Shown piece after piece: positions 1 to 6,077 of a DNA stretch of 7,110 bases. Below the pieces are notes generated by a model. The model saw only the letters and a list, made by a program, of their open reading frames with translations. It searched no databases and was not told the origin of the DNA. The stretch is from Clostridiaceae bacterium (lineage in GTDB: Bacteria > Bacillota > Clostridia > Lutisporales > Lutisporaceae), in contig JAQVFD010000107.1 in NCBI GenBank assembly GCA_028697435.1, positions 1 to 7,110 of the forward strand, read 5' to 3'. How positions within the stretch are numbered: position 1 is the stretch's first letter; the number at the start of each line of letters is the position of its first letter. Both the position numbers and the translations under genes were made by a program.

Positions 1-191
1 ATAAACCTGACAGGAGAAAGGCAAAAGTAGATATAGAATATGTAGGGTTCAAAATCCCCGATGAGTTTGTCGTATGTTATGGTTTGGACTATGGAGAAAA
101 CTACAGGAACCTTCCTTATGTATGTGTGCTTAAACCAGAGGTATATACAAATTTCAGACATGAGACACCAGACACGAGACACGAGAGTTAG
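1..191 (+). CDS. hpt: Hypoxanthine phosphoribosyltransferase, C-terminal end (partial)
   Basis: Only the 3' end is present; the gene starts before the window. The frame beginning at base 3 reads KPDRRKADVDIEYVGFKIP, then a DEFVVCYGLDYGENYRNLPY stretch, then VCVLKPEVY. This is the characteristic C-terminus of bacterial Hpt, with the GLDY..YRNLPY..VLKPEVY signature. Hpt converts hypoxanthine (and usually guanine) plus PRPP to IMP or GMP in cytoplasmic purine salvage. In many Firmicutes hpt lies directly before ftsH, as here. Family members normally stop within a few residues of LKPEVY. Here the frame runs on with TNFRHETPDTRHES before a TAG at 189-191. That tail is encoded by the heptamer array of the repeat at 157-249 and has the expected 7-residue period (RHETPDT, RHES). 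The tail is probably an accidental read-in and not a functional domain. Identification is firm; the function of the tail is unknown. Confidence 0.9.
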   Translation, partial: KPDRRKAKVDIEYVGFKIPDEFVVCYGLDYGENYRNLPYVCVLKPEVYTNFRHETPDTRHES

Positions 192-249
192 GGAAGGGCT
201 TCGAAGGAATACCTAAGTCTAGAGACTAGCGACTCGTGACTCGCGACTG
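157..249 (+). repeat. Inverted heptamer-array repeat element, copy 1
   Basis: The left arm is four tandem 7-mers: GACATGA, GACACCA, GACACGA and GACACGA (157-184). A central segment follows, containing GTTAGGGAAGGGCTTCGAAG (187-206). The right arm is four 7-mers: GAGACTA, GCGACTC, GTGACTC and GCGACTG (222-249). The right-arm units are the reverse complement of the left-arm type, so bases 171-185 can pair with 233-247 at 12 of 15 positions. A small perfect hairpin, AGTCT-AG-AGACT, lies at 216-227. No T-tract follows, so this is not an obvious terminator. A related, shorter copy lies at 4540-4590. The left arm overlaps the end of hpt and supplies its last codons; the core supplies its stop codon. 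No transposase or recognisable insertion sequence is attached. I infer a small non-autonomous dispersed element; I do not recognise a named family. Confidence 0.75.
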
Positions 250-257
250 AAGAAATA

Positions 258-286
258 TTGTAATTTCAGATTCATTATGCTAAAAT
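258..286 (+). promoter_or_regulatory. Candidate SigA-type extended -10 promoter for ftsH
   Basis: A -35-like TTGTAA (258-263) is followed after exactly 17 bases by TAAAAT (281-286), which matches TATAAT at 5 of 6 positions. A TG at 278-279 is placed one base before the -10 and gives an extended -10 motif. The site is 43 bases upstream of the ftsH start and just beyond the repeat element, so ftsH probably has its own promoter even if some hpt transcripts read through. This is inferred from motif match and spacing only. Confidence 0.6.
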
Positions 287-329
287 ATCTTTGTTGTTTG
301 TTGATTCATATCTCTAGGGAGGAGGGTAA

Positions 330-2141
330 ATGTTGAAGAAATTTGTAAGGGGCATAAGCTTTTATATATTGATAATTATCATTATATATATGTTTGTATT
401 GATAATTCAAAATGCTGAACCTGCTAAAGATAGACTGTCCTATACTCAGTTGGTCGCAGAAATAGAAAGCGGTAGAGTAAAAGAAGTTACAGTGTCGGAT
501 AACAACGGAATGTCTATTGTCAGCGGCAAGATTTCAAATACAAGACGCTTTGAAGCAATTGTCCCAAGTACTGAGTTTAATAAGCTGGTTCAGGATTATA
601 TAGAGAGAGACAGGCTGGATGTTAAATATGAGATTAAAACAGCAGCGGCGGCTTGGTTTTCGATATTGCCGTCAATAGTGCTGATTATTATATTTATAGT
701 ATTCTTCTTTGTACTGACTCAGCAATCCCAAGGGGGAGGCAACAGGGTAATGTCTTTTGGAAAGAGTCGTGCGAAGCTGCAAACTGAAGATAAGAAGAAA
801 ATTACTTTTACCGATGTAGCCGGTGCCGATGAAGAGAAAGAGGAATTGGGAGAGATTGTTGACTTCCTTAAGCAGCCCAGAAGGTTCATTGAACTGGGAG
901 CAAGAATACCAAAAGGGGTTCTTCTTGTGGGACCTCCGGGAACCGGTAAGACATATCTTGCAAGAGCAGTTGCAGGTGAGGCGGGTGTACCCTTCTTTAC
1001 CATAAGCGGTTCTGACTTTGTAGAAATGTTTGTTGGGGTAGGCGCATCCAGAGTCAGAGACCTTTTTGAGCAAGCGAAAAAAAGCTCACCCTGCATAATA
1101 TTTATTGATGAAATTGATGCGGTGGGCAGACATAGAGGCGCTGGTCTCGGGGGAGGACATGACGAAAGAGAGCAGACTTTGAACCAACTGCTTGTTGAGA
1201 TGGATGGCTTCAGTGTAAATGAGGGGATTATTATCATCGCAGCAACGAACAGACCTGATATACTGGATCCGGCACTTTTAAGACCGGGGCGTTTTGACAG
1301 ACAAATTACAGTTGGTATACCTGATGTTAAGGCAAGAGAAGAGATTCTGAAAATACATGCAAGGAATAAGCCCCTTTCACTGGATGTAAATCTGGAAACT
1401 TTGGCAAAGGGGACCACCGGCTTTACTCCCGCAGATCTTGAAAATGTAATGAACGAGGCTGCATTGATGGCTGCAAGAAAGGGCAAGAAAAAGATTGAAG
1501 TGATAGACCTTGATGAAGCTACAATCAGAGTGATTGCAGGACCTGAGAAAAAGAGCAAAGTGGTCAGTGAGCATGATAAGAAGCTTACAGCTTACCATGA
1601 GGCGGGTCACGCAGTTGTACAAAAGCTCCTGCCAAACGCAGACCCTGTACATCAGATATCCATTATTCCGAGAGGAAGGGCTGGGGGTTATACAATATCT
1701 TTACCGCAGCAGGATAAGTTCTACATGTCAAAATCAGAGCTGGAAGAACAGATAGTAAGCCTTCTTGGTGGGAGAGTCGCTGAAAGGCTTGTGCTTGACG
1801 ATGTAAGCACAGGAGCAAGGAATGACATAGAAAGAGCCACCGGTATTGCGAGGAAAATGATAACCGAATACGGCATGAGTGAGAACCTTGGGCCAATGAC
1901 CTTTGGATCGGAGCATGACGAGGTCTTCATAGGAAAAGATCTTACAAGGACAAGAAACTACAGCGAAGAAGTAGCAGCTATGATTGACAAAGAAATAAGA
2001 AAGATTATAGACACTGCTTATCATAAGACAGAAACTCTTTTACGGGAGAACATCAATAAGCTTCATGGGGTAGCCCAGGCTCTCCTTGAGAAAGAAAAGC
2101 TTGATCAGGGCGAATTCGAAGAAGTGTTTGCTAATGCGTAG
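330..2141 (+). CDS. ftsH: ATP-dependent zinc metalloprotease FtsH
   Basis: FtsH is a membrane-anchored hexameric AAA+ protease that unfolds and degrades misfolded membrane proteins and short-lived regulators at the cytoplasmic face of the membrane. The 603-residue length is normal for the family. Two membrane segments are visible (about residues 10-27 and 108-130), flanking a small extracytoplasmic domain. The AAA+ module has Walker A GPPGTGKT (201-208), Walker B IIFIDEID (256-263, D260/E261) and the second region of homology from N307 with arginine fingers R321 and R324. The protease domain has the zinc motif HEAGH (423-427) and the third ligand D499 within NDIERA. All catalytic residues are intact. 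The ATG is preceded by a strong GGGAGGAGGG site (317-325 region). It follows hpt, has a likely promoter at 258-286, and ends in a hairpin terminator at 2148-2178, so it is probably a single-gene transcription unit or the end of the hpt unit. Confidence 0.97.
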   Translation: MLKKFVRGISFYILIIIIIYMFVLIIQNAEPAKDRLSYTQLVAEIESGRVKEVTVSDNNGMSIVSGKISNTRRFEAIVPSTEFNKLVQDYIERDRLDVKYEIKTAAAAWFSILPSIVLIIIFIVFFFVLTQQSQGGGNRVMSFGKSRAKLQTEDKKKITFTDVAGADEEKEELGEIVDFLKQPRRFIELGARIPKGVLLVGPPGTGKTYLARAVAGEAGVPFFTISGSDFVEMFVGVGASRVRDLFEQAKKSSPCIIFIDEIDAVGRHRGAGLGGGHDEREQTLNQLLVEMDGFSVNEGIIIIAATNRPDILDPALLRPGRFDRQITVGIPDVKAREEILKIHARNKPLSLDVNLETLAKGTTGFTPADLENVMNEAALMAARKGKKKIEVIDLDEATIRVIAGPEKKSKVVSEHDKKLTAYHEAGHAVVQKLLPNADPVHQISIIPRGRAGGYTISLPQQDKFYMSKSELEEQIVSLLGGRVAERLVLDDVSTGARNDIERATGIARKMITEYGMSENLGPMTFGSEHDEVFIGKDLTRTRNYSEEVAAMIDKEIRKIIDTAYHKTETLLRENINKLHGVAQALLEKEKLDQGEFEEVFANA

Positions 2142-2147
2142 AATACG

Positions 2148-2184
2148 AAAGCCTGGCCTTCATAAAGGCTGGGCTTTTACTTTG
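2148..2184 (+). terminator. Rho-independent terminator of ftsH
   Basis: The left arm AAAGCCTGGCCTT (2148-2160), a CATA loop and the right arm AAGGCTGGGCTTT (2165-2177) form a 13-bp stem. It is continuous if two G-T wobble pairs are allowed. The right arm runs into TTTT followed by ACTTTG, a modest T-tract. The stem begins 7 bases after the ftsH stop codon, where a terminator is expected. Confidence 0.85.
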
Positions 2185-2197
2185 CATAAAAAAATAT

Positions 2198-2204
2198 AGG
2201 AGTG
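2198..2204 (+). promoter_or_regulatory. Ribosome binding site that decides the thioesterase start
   Basis: AGGAGTG at 2198-2204 overlaps the in-frame GTG at 2204, so that GTG cannot be its start codon. The in-frame TTG at 2213 is 8 bases downstream, at the usual distance, and is chosen instead. Confidence 0.7.
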
Positions 2205-2212
2205 TGATTTTA

Positions 2213-2620
2213 TTGGATTGTGATTTGAAGGTTGGGATGACCGCCCAAGTGGAAAAGGTAGTTAGCGAAGATGATACAGCAGTCAGATTCGGAAGCGGAG
2301 GTGTAAGGGTTTTTGCAACTCCTATGATGATAGCATTAATGGAAAGCGCTGCACTTAATACAGTGGATCCATATCTGGGGGAAGATCTTGCTACTGTCGG
2401 ACTCAGTTTGAACGTGAAGCATCTTGCCGCAACTCCTGTTGGCATGAAAGTCACTGCCAAGGCTGAGCTTGTGAGCATAGAGGAGAAAAAACTTACCTTT
2501 AGGGTTGAATCTTATGATGAGCAGGAGAAAATTGGAGAAGGCACCCATGAAAGATATATAATCAGGCTTTCAAGGTTTTTAGAAAGAACAGGTCAAAAAA
2601 CTTCAAACATAAAGGAATAA
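2213..2620 (+). CDS. FlK-family hotdog thioesterase
   Basis: This is a 135-residue single-domain protein. It resembles the FlK (fluoroacetyl-CoA thioesterase) group of hotdog-fold acyl-CoA thioesterases, which release free acids from CoA thioesters in the cytoplasm. Counting from the TTG start, the motifs FATPMM (T36), MESAAL (E44) and VKHLAATPVG (H70) match the FlK catalytic Thr42/Glu50/His76, with a constant offset of 6. The later GTHERYII block is also typical. The TTG start gives MDCDLKVGM and is set by AGGAGTG at 2198-2204; a GTG at 2204 would lie inside that site. The gene sits between the ftsH terminator and the methylmalonyl-CoA cluster. I see no convincing terminator after it, so read-through into mcmA1 is possible. 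Most clostridial relatives have no known link to fluoroacetate, and the true substrate is unknown. A short-chain acyl-CoA housekeeping role is only a guess from the neighbours. Confidence 0.85.
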   Translation: MDCDLKVGMTAQVEKVVSEDDTAVRFGSGGVRVFATPMMIALMESAALNTVDPYLGEDLATVGLSLNVKHLAATPVGMKVTAKAELVSIEEKKLTFRVESYDEQEKIGEGTHERYIIRLSRFLERTGQKTSNIKE

Positions 2621-2853
2621 AAATTTTCACATTATAGGTTGTTTATTAATAATTAAAAAATGCAAAAAATATTCAAAAATGTTGCACAATTTAGCTAATA
2701 AATATGGTAATATAAATAAAGAAGGAAAACTTGCAGAATTGATTTTTAAATGAATTTTTTACTTCAAAATTGTTTGGCTTACAAAATTATTGTAATGTTA
2801 AGCTATTTTAGATACTTATTCATTGGAATTTTTAAATAATAAGGAGGGTAAAT
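2621..2853. other. AT-rich non-coding leader before the mutase cluster
   Basis: These 233 bases hold no plausible gene. They are very AT-rich, with many A and T runs. A TGN-type extended -10-like TGGTAATAT (2705-2713) lacks a well-spaced -35. A TTGTAA at 2790-2795 with GATACT at 2811-2816 has only a 15-base spacer. A perfect dyad lies at 2779-2795. A promoter for the downstream cluster is expected here, but I cannot place it with confidence. No riboswitch-like conserved stem set is evident, and I do not recognise a B12 box. Confidence 0.5.
2779..2795. promoter_or_regulatory. Perfect 6-bp dyad, candidate operator
   Basis: TTACAA (2779-2784) and TTGTAA (2790-2795) are perfect inverted repeats around a 5-base AT centre. 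An outer pair, GCTTA (2777-2781) and TAAGC (2799-2803), gives a weaker nested symmetry. The dyad lies 59 bases before the mcmA1 start, where a repressor or activator site would be expected. In DNA this AT-rich such dyads arise by chance fairly often, so this is a suggestion only. Confidence 0.25.
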
Positions 2854-4533
2854 ATGTTTGACAAGGAAAAGCTGGAACAACTGAAGAAGTCCCATGAAGA
2901 GTGGGAAAACACTGTCAACACAAAAGTAATTGCCAAACGACCTGAAAGAAAGAAGGAATTTGAAACTTCTTCCGGTATTAAGGTAAAGAGGGCATATACA
3001 CCTGTAGATGTAGAAAATCTGGATTATGGCAGGGATTTGTCTAATCCCGGAGATTATCCCTATACAAGAGGAGTTCAGCCTACAATGTACAGGGGAAAAT
3101 TCTGGACTATGAGACAATATGCGGGTTTTGCAACTGCAGAAGAATCCAATAAGAGGTATAAATATCTTTTAGAACAAGGTCAGACAGGACTAAGCGTGGC
3201 TTTTGACCTTCCGACACAAATAGGCTATGATTCCGACCAGGCACTTTCTGAAGGGGAAGTAGGTAAGGTCGGAGTTGCAATAGATTCCCTTAAGGACATG
3301 GAGATACTCTTTGATGGCATTCCACTTGATAAGGTAAGCACATCAATGACAATAAATGCTCCTGCTTCAGTACTGCTTGCAATGTACATTGCAGTTGCGG
3401 AAAAGCAGGGGGTTGCGCCAAATCAACTTTCAGGTACAATACAGAATGATATACTTAAAGAATACATAGCAAGAGGAACATATATTTTCCCTGTGGAACC
3501 CTCCATGAGGCTAATAACTAATATTTTTGAATACTGTTCGGAGTCCGTTCCAAAATGGAATACAATATCTATCAGCGGATACCATATCAGAGAAGCAGGT
3601 TCAACTGCAGCCCAAGAGGTGGCATTTACGCTTGCCGATGGGATTGCTTATGTCGAAGCTGCAGTAAAAGCAGGATTGGATGTAGATGAATTCGGACCCA
3701 GATTATCTTTCTTCTTCAATTCCCATAACGAGATTCTGGAAGAGGTTGCAAAGTTCAGAGCAGCCAGAAGACTTTGGGCTAAGATAATGAAGGACAGATT
3801 CAATGCTAAGGATCCCAGGTCAATGATGTTAAGGTTCCATACTCAGACAGCCGGCTGTACACTGACCGCCCAGCAGCCTGATAATAATGTTGTTAGGGTA
3901 GCAATGCAGACATTGGCAGCAGTATTGGGAGGAACCCAGTCACTTCACACCAATTCCAGGGATGAAGCTCTTGCTCTTCCCACAGAAGATTCGGTAAGGA
4001 TTGCATTAAGAACACAGCAAATTGTAGCTTATGAAAGTGGTGTGACTGAGACAGTAGACCCTCTTGCAGGATCTTACTACATTGAGAGTCTGACAGATCA
4101 GATTGAACAAAAGGCAATGAATTATTTAGACAAAATAGATGAACTGGGAGGAGCGGCAAAAGCTATAGACAGAGGATACATACAGAAGGAGATACAGGAT
4201 AGTGCATATAAATACCAGAAGGAAATTGAAGCAGGGGATAGAATAGTAGTCGGAGTGAACAAGTTCCAGGTAGAGGAATCAGCACCTAAAGGACTTCTGA
4301 AAGTTGATCCGAAAGTGGGAGAACTTCAGAAGCAGAAGCTTGTCGAACTTCGCAGGACGAGAGATAATGTAAAGGTAAATGCTGCACTGGAAGCATTAAA
4401 GAATTCCGCAAAAGGTGATGATAATCTTATGCCTCTAATTTTGCAAGCCGTTAAAGAATATGCCACACTTGGTGAGATTTGCGGAGTATTAAGAGAAGTA
4501 TTCGGTGAATATCAGCAATCTATAGTACTATAA
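2854..4533 (+). CDS. mcmA1: Methylmalonyl-CoA mutase, catalytic large subunit
   Basis: This 559-residue protein is the TIM-barrel substrate-binding half of a split B12-dependent mutase. It interconverts (R)-methylmalonyl-CoA and succinyl-CoA by radical rearrangement, together with the B12-binding subunit at 4645. The N-terminal block RGVQPTMYRGKFWTMRQYAGF, the AFDLPTQIGYDSD, GTIQNDILKEYIARGTYIFP and SISGYHIREAG motifs, and the GGTQSLHTNSRDEA block near the C-terminal part are all present. Residues known from the Propionibacterium enzyme fall at the same numbers: Y89, Q197, R207 and H244. Y89 and R207 contact the substrate carboxylate and are replaced by Phe and Gln in isobutyryl-CoA mutase, so the sequence argues for methylmalonyl-CoA. 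There is no C-terminal cobalamin domain, as expected for the split form. The ATG has AAGGAGG (2841-2847) six bases upstream. The gene is separated from its partner by 111 bases holding a repeat copy. Confidence 0.95.
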   Translation: MFDKEKLEQLKKSHEEWENTVNTKVIAKRPERKKEFETSSGIKVKRAYTPVDVENLDYGRDLSNPGDYPYTRGVQPTMYRGKFWTMRQYAGFATAEESNKRYKYLLEQGQTGLSVAFDLPTQIGYDSDQALSEGEVGKVGVAIDSLKDMEILFDGIPLDKVSTSMTINAPASVLLAMYIAVAEKQGVAPNQLSGTIQNDILKEYIARGTYIFPVEPSMRLITNIFEYCSESVPKWNTISISGYHIREAGSTAAQEVAFTLADGIAYVEAAVKAGLDVDEFGPRLSFFFNSHNEILEEVAKFRAARRLWAKIMKDRFNAKDPRSMMLRFHTQTAGCTLTAQQPDNNVVRVAMQTLAAVLGGTQSLHTNSRDEALALPTEDSVRIALRTQQIVAYESGVTETVDPLAGSYYIESLTDQIEQKAMNYLDKIDELGGAAKAIDRGYIQKEIQDSAYKYQKEIEAGDRIVVGVNKFQVEESAPKGLLKVDPKVGELQKQKLVELRRTRDNVKVNAALEALKNSAKGDDNLMPLILQAVKEYATLGEICGVLREVFGEYQQSIVL

Positions 4534-4539
4534 ATTCGA

Positions 4540-4590
4540 GATGCGAGGCCCTTGACATGAGACACGAGGTGTTGGGGCGGGGCTTCGAAG
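4540..4590 (+). repeat. Heptamer repeat element, copy 2 (lacks the right arm)
   Basis: This starts 6 bases after the mcmA1 stop. In the same 7-base phase as copy 1 it reads GATGCGA, GGCCCTT (degenerate), GACATGA and GACACGA (4540-4567). The core GTTGGGGCGGGGCTTCGAAG (4571-4590) follows and matches the core of copy 1 (187-206) at 17 of 20 positions. The spacing between the last heptamer and the core differs by one base. After CTTCGAAG the similarity ends; the inverted right arm seen in copy 1 is missing and AT-rich sequence follows. The GC-rich core contrasts with its AT-rich surroundings. Like copy 1, it lies at the 3' end of a gene and points the same way as transcription. Confidence 0.7.
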
Positions 4591-4630
4591 CTTTATTAAT
4601 AGAATAAGAGATTAAAATAGAATAAATGTT

Positions 4631-4637
4631 GGGAGGT
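4631..4637 (+). promoter_or_regulatory. Ribosome binding site that decides the mcmA2 start
   Basis: GGGAGGT ends only two to three bases before the in-frame ATG at 4639, which is too close for normal initiation. The in-frame TTG at 4645 lies eight bases beyond GGAGG and fits better. The two starts differ by two residues only. Confidence 0.55.
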
Positions 4638-4644
4638 TATGAAT

Positions 4645-5043
4645 TTGGATAGACCAATCAGAGTGGTAGTTGCAAAACCGGGACTTGATGGTCATGACAG
4701 GGGCGCAAAGGTTGTTGCAAGAGCTCTTAGAGATGCAGGTATGGAGGTCATATATACGGGGCTCAGACAAACCCCGGAGCAGATAGTTGAGACAGCTATA
4801 CAAGAGGATGCAGATTGTGTTGCTATGAGCATATTGTCAGGGGCACATAACCATCTCTTTCCGAAGGTTGTGAATCTTCTTAAGGAAAAGGGTATTGATG
4901 ATGTGCTGATAGTTGGCGGAGGTGTAATACCTGAGGATGACATTCCCGGGCTTATAGAAGCAGGAGTTGCGGGGATATTTACACCGGGAACCCCTACGTC
5001 TGTGACAATTGATTTTATAAGGAACAATATTAAAAGAAAGTAA
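4645..5043 (+). CDS. mcmA2: Methylmalonyl-CoA mutase, B12-binding small subunit
   Basis: This small cobalamin-binding protein of 132 residues (134 if the ATG at 4639 is used) supplies adenosylcobalamin to the catalytic subunit encoded at 2854. The sequence opens with RPIRVVVAKPGLDGHDRGAK. It holds the DxHxxG motif (DGHDRG), whose histidine replaces dimethylbenzimidazole as lower cobalt ligand. The later motifs MSILSGAHNHLFP and IVGGGVIPEDD are the other cofactor-contacting loops of the Rossmann-like B12 fold, with a GTPTS near the end. The length is that of the stand-alone subunits found in clostridia and archaea. The TTG start is preferred because GGGAGGT (4631-4637) lies too near the ATG. 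It is followed after 12 bases by meaB, which points to co-transcription. Confidence 0.93.
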   Translation: MDRPIRVVVAKPGLDGHDRGAKVVARALRDAGMEVIYTGLRQTPEQIVETAIQEDADCVAMSILSGAHNHLFPKVVNLLKEKGIDDVLIVGGGVIPEDDIPGLIEAGVAGIFTPGTPTSVTIDFIRNNIKRK

Positions 5044-5055
5044 CAGGAGATATAT

Positions 5056-6009
5056 ATGGATATTAAGGCAGGTCTGCTGAAAAAGGACAAGAGAGCTGCC
5101 GCAAGACTGATTTCCATGATGGAGAATGGTGAATCAGAAGCAGTTCAAATAATCAAGGAGTGCTATGGTATGACGGGTCATGCCAGAATTATTGGGATTA
5201 CCGGGGCACCTGGAGTTGGTAAGAGCACTGTAACAGACAAACTGGCCAAACAGCTCAGAAAAGAGGGAAAACAGATAGGTATAATTGCTGTTGATCCTAC
5301 AAGTCCCTTTACAGGCGGAGCAATCCTGGGAGACAGGGTAAGGATGACTGATCTGAATACCGATCCGGGAGTTTTTATAAGAAGCATGGGTACCAGAGGA
5401 GCATTGGGAGGTTTGTCAAAGGCAGTTCATGGAGCTGTCAAGATACTGGATATCTTTGGGATGGATTACATATTTATTGAGACAGTAGGAGTAGGACAGT
5501 CAGAAATTGATATTGTAAAACTTGCGGATACTGTTATAATGGTTATGGTACCGGGGCTGGGAGATGACATACAGGCAATAAAGGCAGGCATTATGGAAAT
5601 TGGAGATATTTTTGCGGTTAATAAATCCGATAGAGATGGTGCTGATCGTACAGCCGCCGAAATAGAAGCCATGCTGGATTTCAACAGAAGTGAAGAATAC
5701 AGACCTCCCGTATTGAATATTATTGCAAGAGATAATGGGGGTATCGAAGAGCTTATAAGGCTTGTTGAAGAGCATTGGGAATACGAGAATAAGAGCGGAA
5801 GCTATAAAAAGAAAAAAAGCAACAGATTAAAAGCAGAAGTAATGGATATTTTCAGAGATTCAATTATGAGGACTGTGCACAGCATGAGTGAGAATACCAA
5901 CATTATTAATGAACTAATACAAAAAGTAATGGATAAACAGTTGGACCCTTATTCGGCTGCAGACAGATTAATGGACGAATTTACCGAAAACCAAAGACAT
6001 AAATTTTAA
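5056..6009 (+). CDS. meaB: Methylmalonyl-CoA mutase-associated GTPase MeaB
   Basis: MeaB is a G3E-family P-loop GTPase that binds methylmalonyl-CoA mutase, gates loading of adenosylcobalamin and protects the enzyme from inactivation. Relatives were once annotated as the ArgK kinase. Within its 317 residues are Walker A GAPGVGKS (50-57), the DPTSPFTGGAILGDRVRM metal and switch region, ETVGVGQSE (142-150) containing the switch II glycines, and the guanine-specificity motif NKSD (189-192). The C-terminal part (about 250-317) is helical and matches the dimerisation arm of the family in position. All nucleotide-binding motifs are intact and the length is normal. The ATG has CAGGAG six bases upstream (5044-5049). 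The 12-base gap to mcmA2 and the adjacent epimerase make the mutase-chaperone role nearly certain. Confidence 0.95.
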   Translation: MDIKAGLLKKDKRAAARLISMMENGESEAVQIIKECYGMTGHARIIGITGAPGVGKSTVTDKLAKQLRKEGKQIGIIAVDPTSPFTGGAILGDRVRMTDLNTDPGVFIRSMGTRGALGGLSKAVHGAVKILDIFGMDYIFIETVGVGQSEIDIVKLADTVIMVMVPGLGDDIQAIKAGIMEIGDIFAVNKSDRDGADRTAAEIEAMLDFNRSEEYRPPVLNIIARDNGGIEELIRLVEEHWEYENKSGSYKKKKSNRLKAEVMDIFRDSIMRTVHSMSENTNIINELIQKVMDKQLDPYSAADRLMDEFTENQRHKF

Positions 6010-6035
6010 ATTATTTATTATATAACAAATAATTT
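6008..6035. other. All-AT inverted repeat between meaB and the epimerase gene
   Basis: AAATTATTTATT (6008-6019) and AACAAATAATTT (6024-6035) can pair over 12 positions with one A-C mismatch around a 4-base loop. It overlaps the last two bases of the meaB stop codon. The stem has no G-C pair and no T-tract follows, so it is a poor terminator. It could be a weak mRNA processing or stability element, or chance in AT-rich DNA. Confidence 0.3.
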
Positions 6036-6062
6036 ATGATAAAGATTGTATTACAACGGATG

Positions 6063-6071
6063 AAAGGAGGT
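6063..6071 (+). promoter_or_regulatory. Strong ribosome binding site setting the epimerase TTG start
   Basis: AAAGGAGGT is a nine-base match to the 16S rRNA 3' end. It lies seven bases (from the last G) before the in-frame TTG at 6078, and downstream of an alternative in-frame ATG at 6036, which has no comparable site. This places the start at 6078. Confidence 0.85.
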
Positions 6072-6077
6072 ATTCAA

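Noticed and set aside
171..247. The heptamer-arm hairpin as the hpt terminator
   Set aside because: The arms pair imperfectly over a long loop and are followed by AAGAAATATTG, not a T-tract, so it lacks the form of a rho-independent terminator.
719..1558. A 279-codon open frame on the - strand inside ftsH
   Set aside because: It is antisense to the conserved AAA+ domain of FtsH. Its translation is Ser/Pro/Ile-rich without recognisable motifs, and it has no sensible ribosome site. It is a shadow of the real gene's codon pattern.
2682..2696. A TTGCAC...GC pattern resembling a sigma-54 -24/-12 promoter before mcmA1
   Set aside because: The GG of the -24 box is not intact and the distance to the downstream GC is one base short, so the match is not convincing.
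2621..2853. A possible cobalamin riboswitch before the B12-dependent mutase genes
   Set aside because: I find no recognisable B12 box or GC-rich multi-stem structure. The leader is almost entirely A/T runs. Mutase genes also need not be under such control.
4552..4574. A perfect TTGACA -35 hexamer (4552-4557) in repeat copy 2
   Set aside because: The position 16-18 bases downstream is GC-rich (GGGGCGGGG) and has no -10 sequence, so a promoter is not supported.
4692..5117. A 141-codon - strand frame spanning mcmA2 and the meaB start
   Set aside because: It lies opposite two strongly conserved genes and has no motif of its own. Similar shadows lie opposite the thioesterase and meaB.
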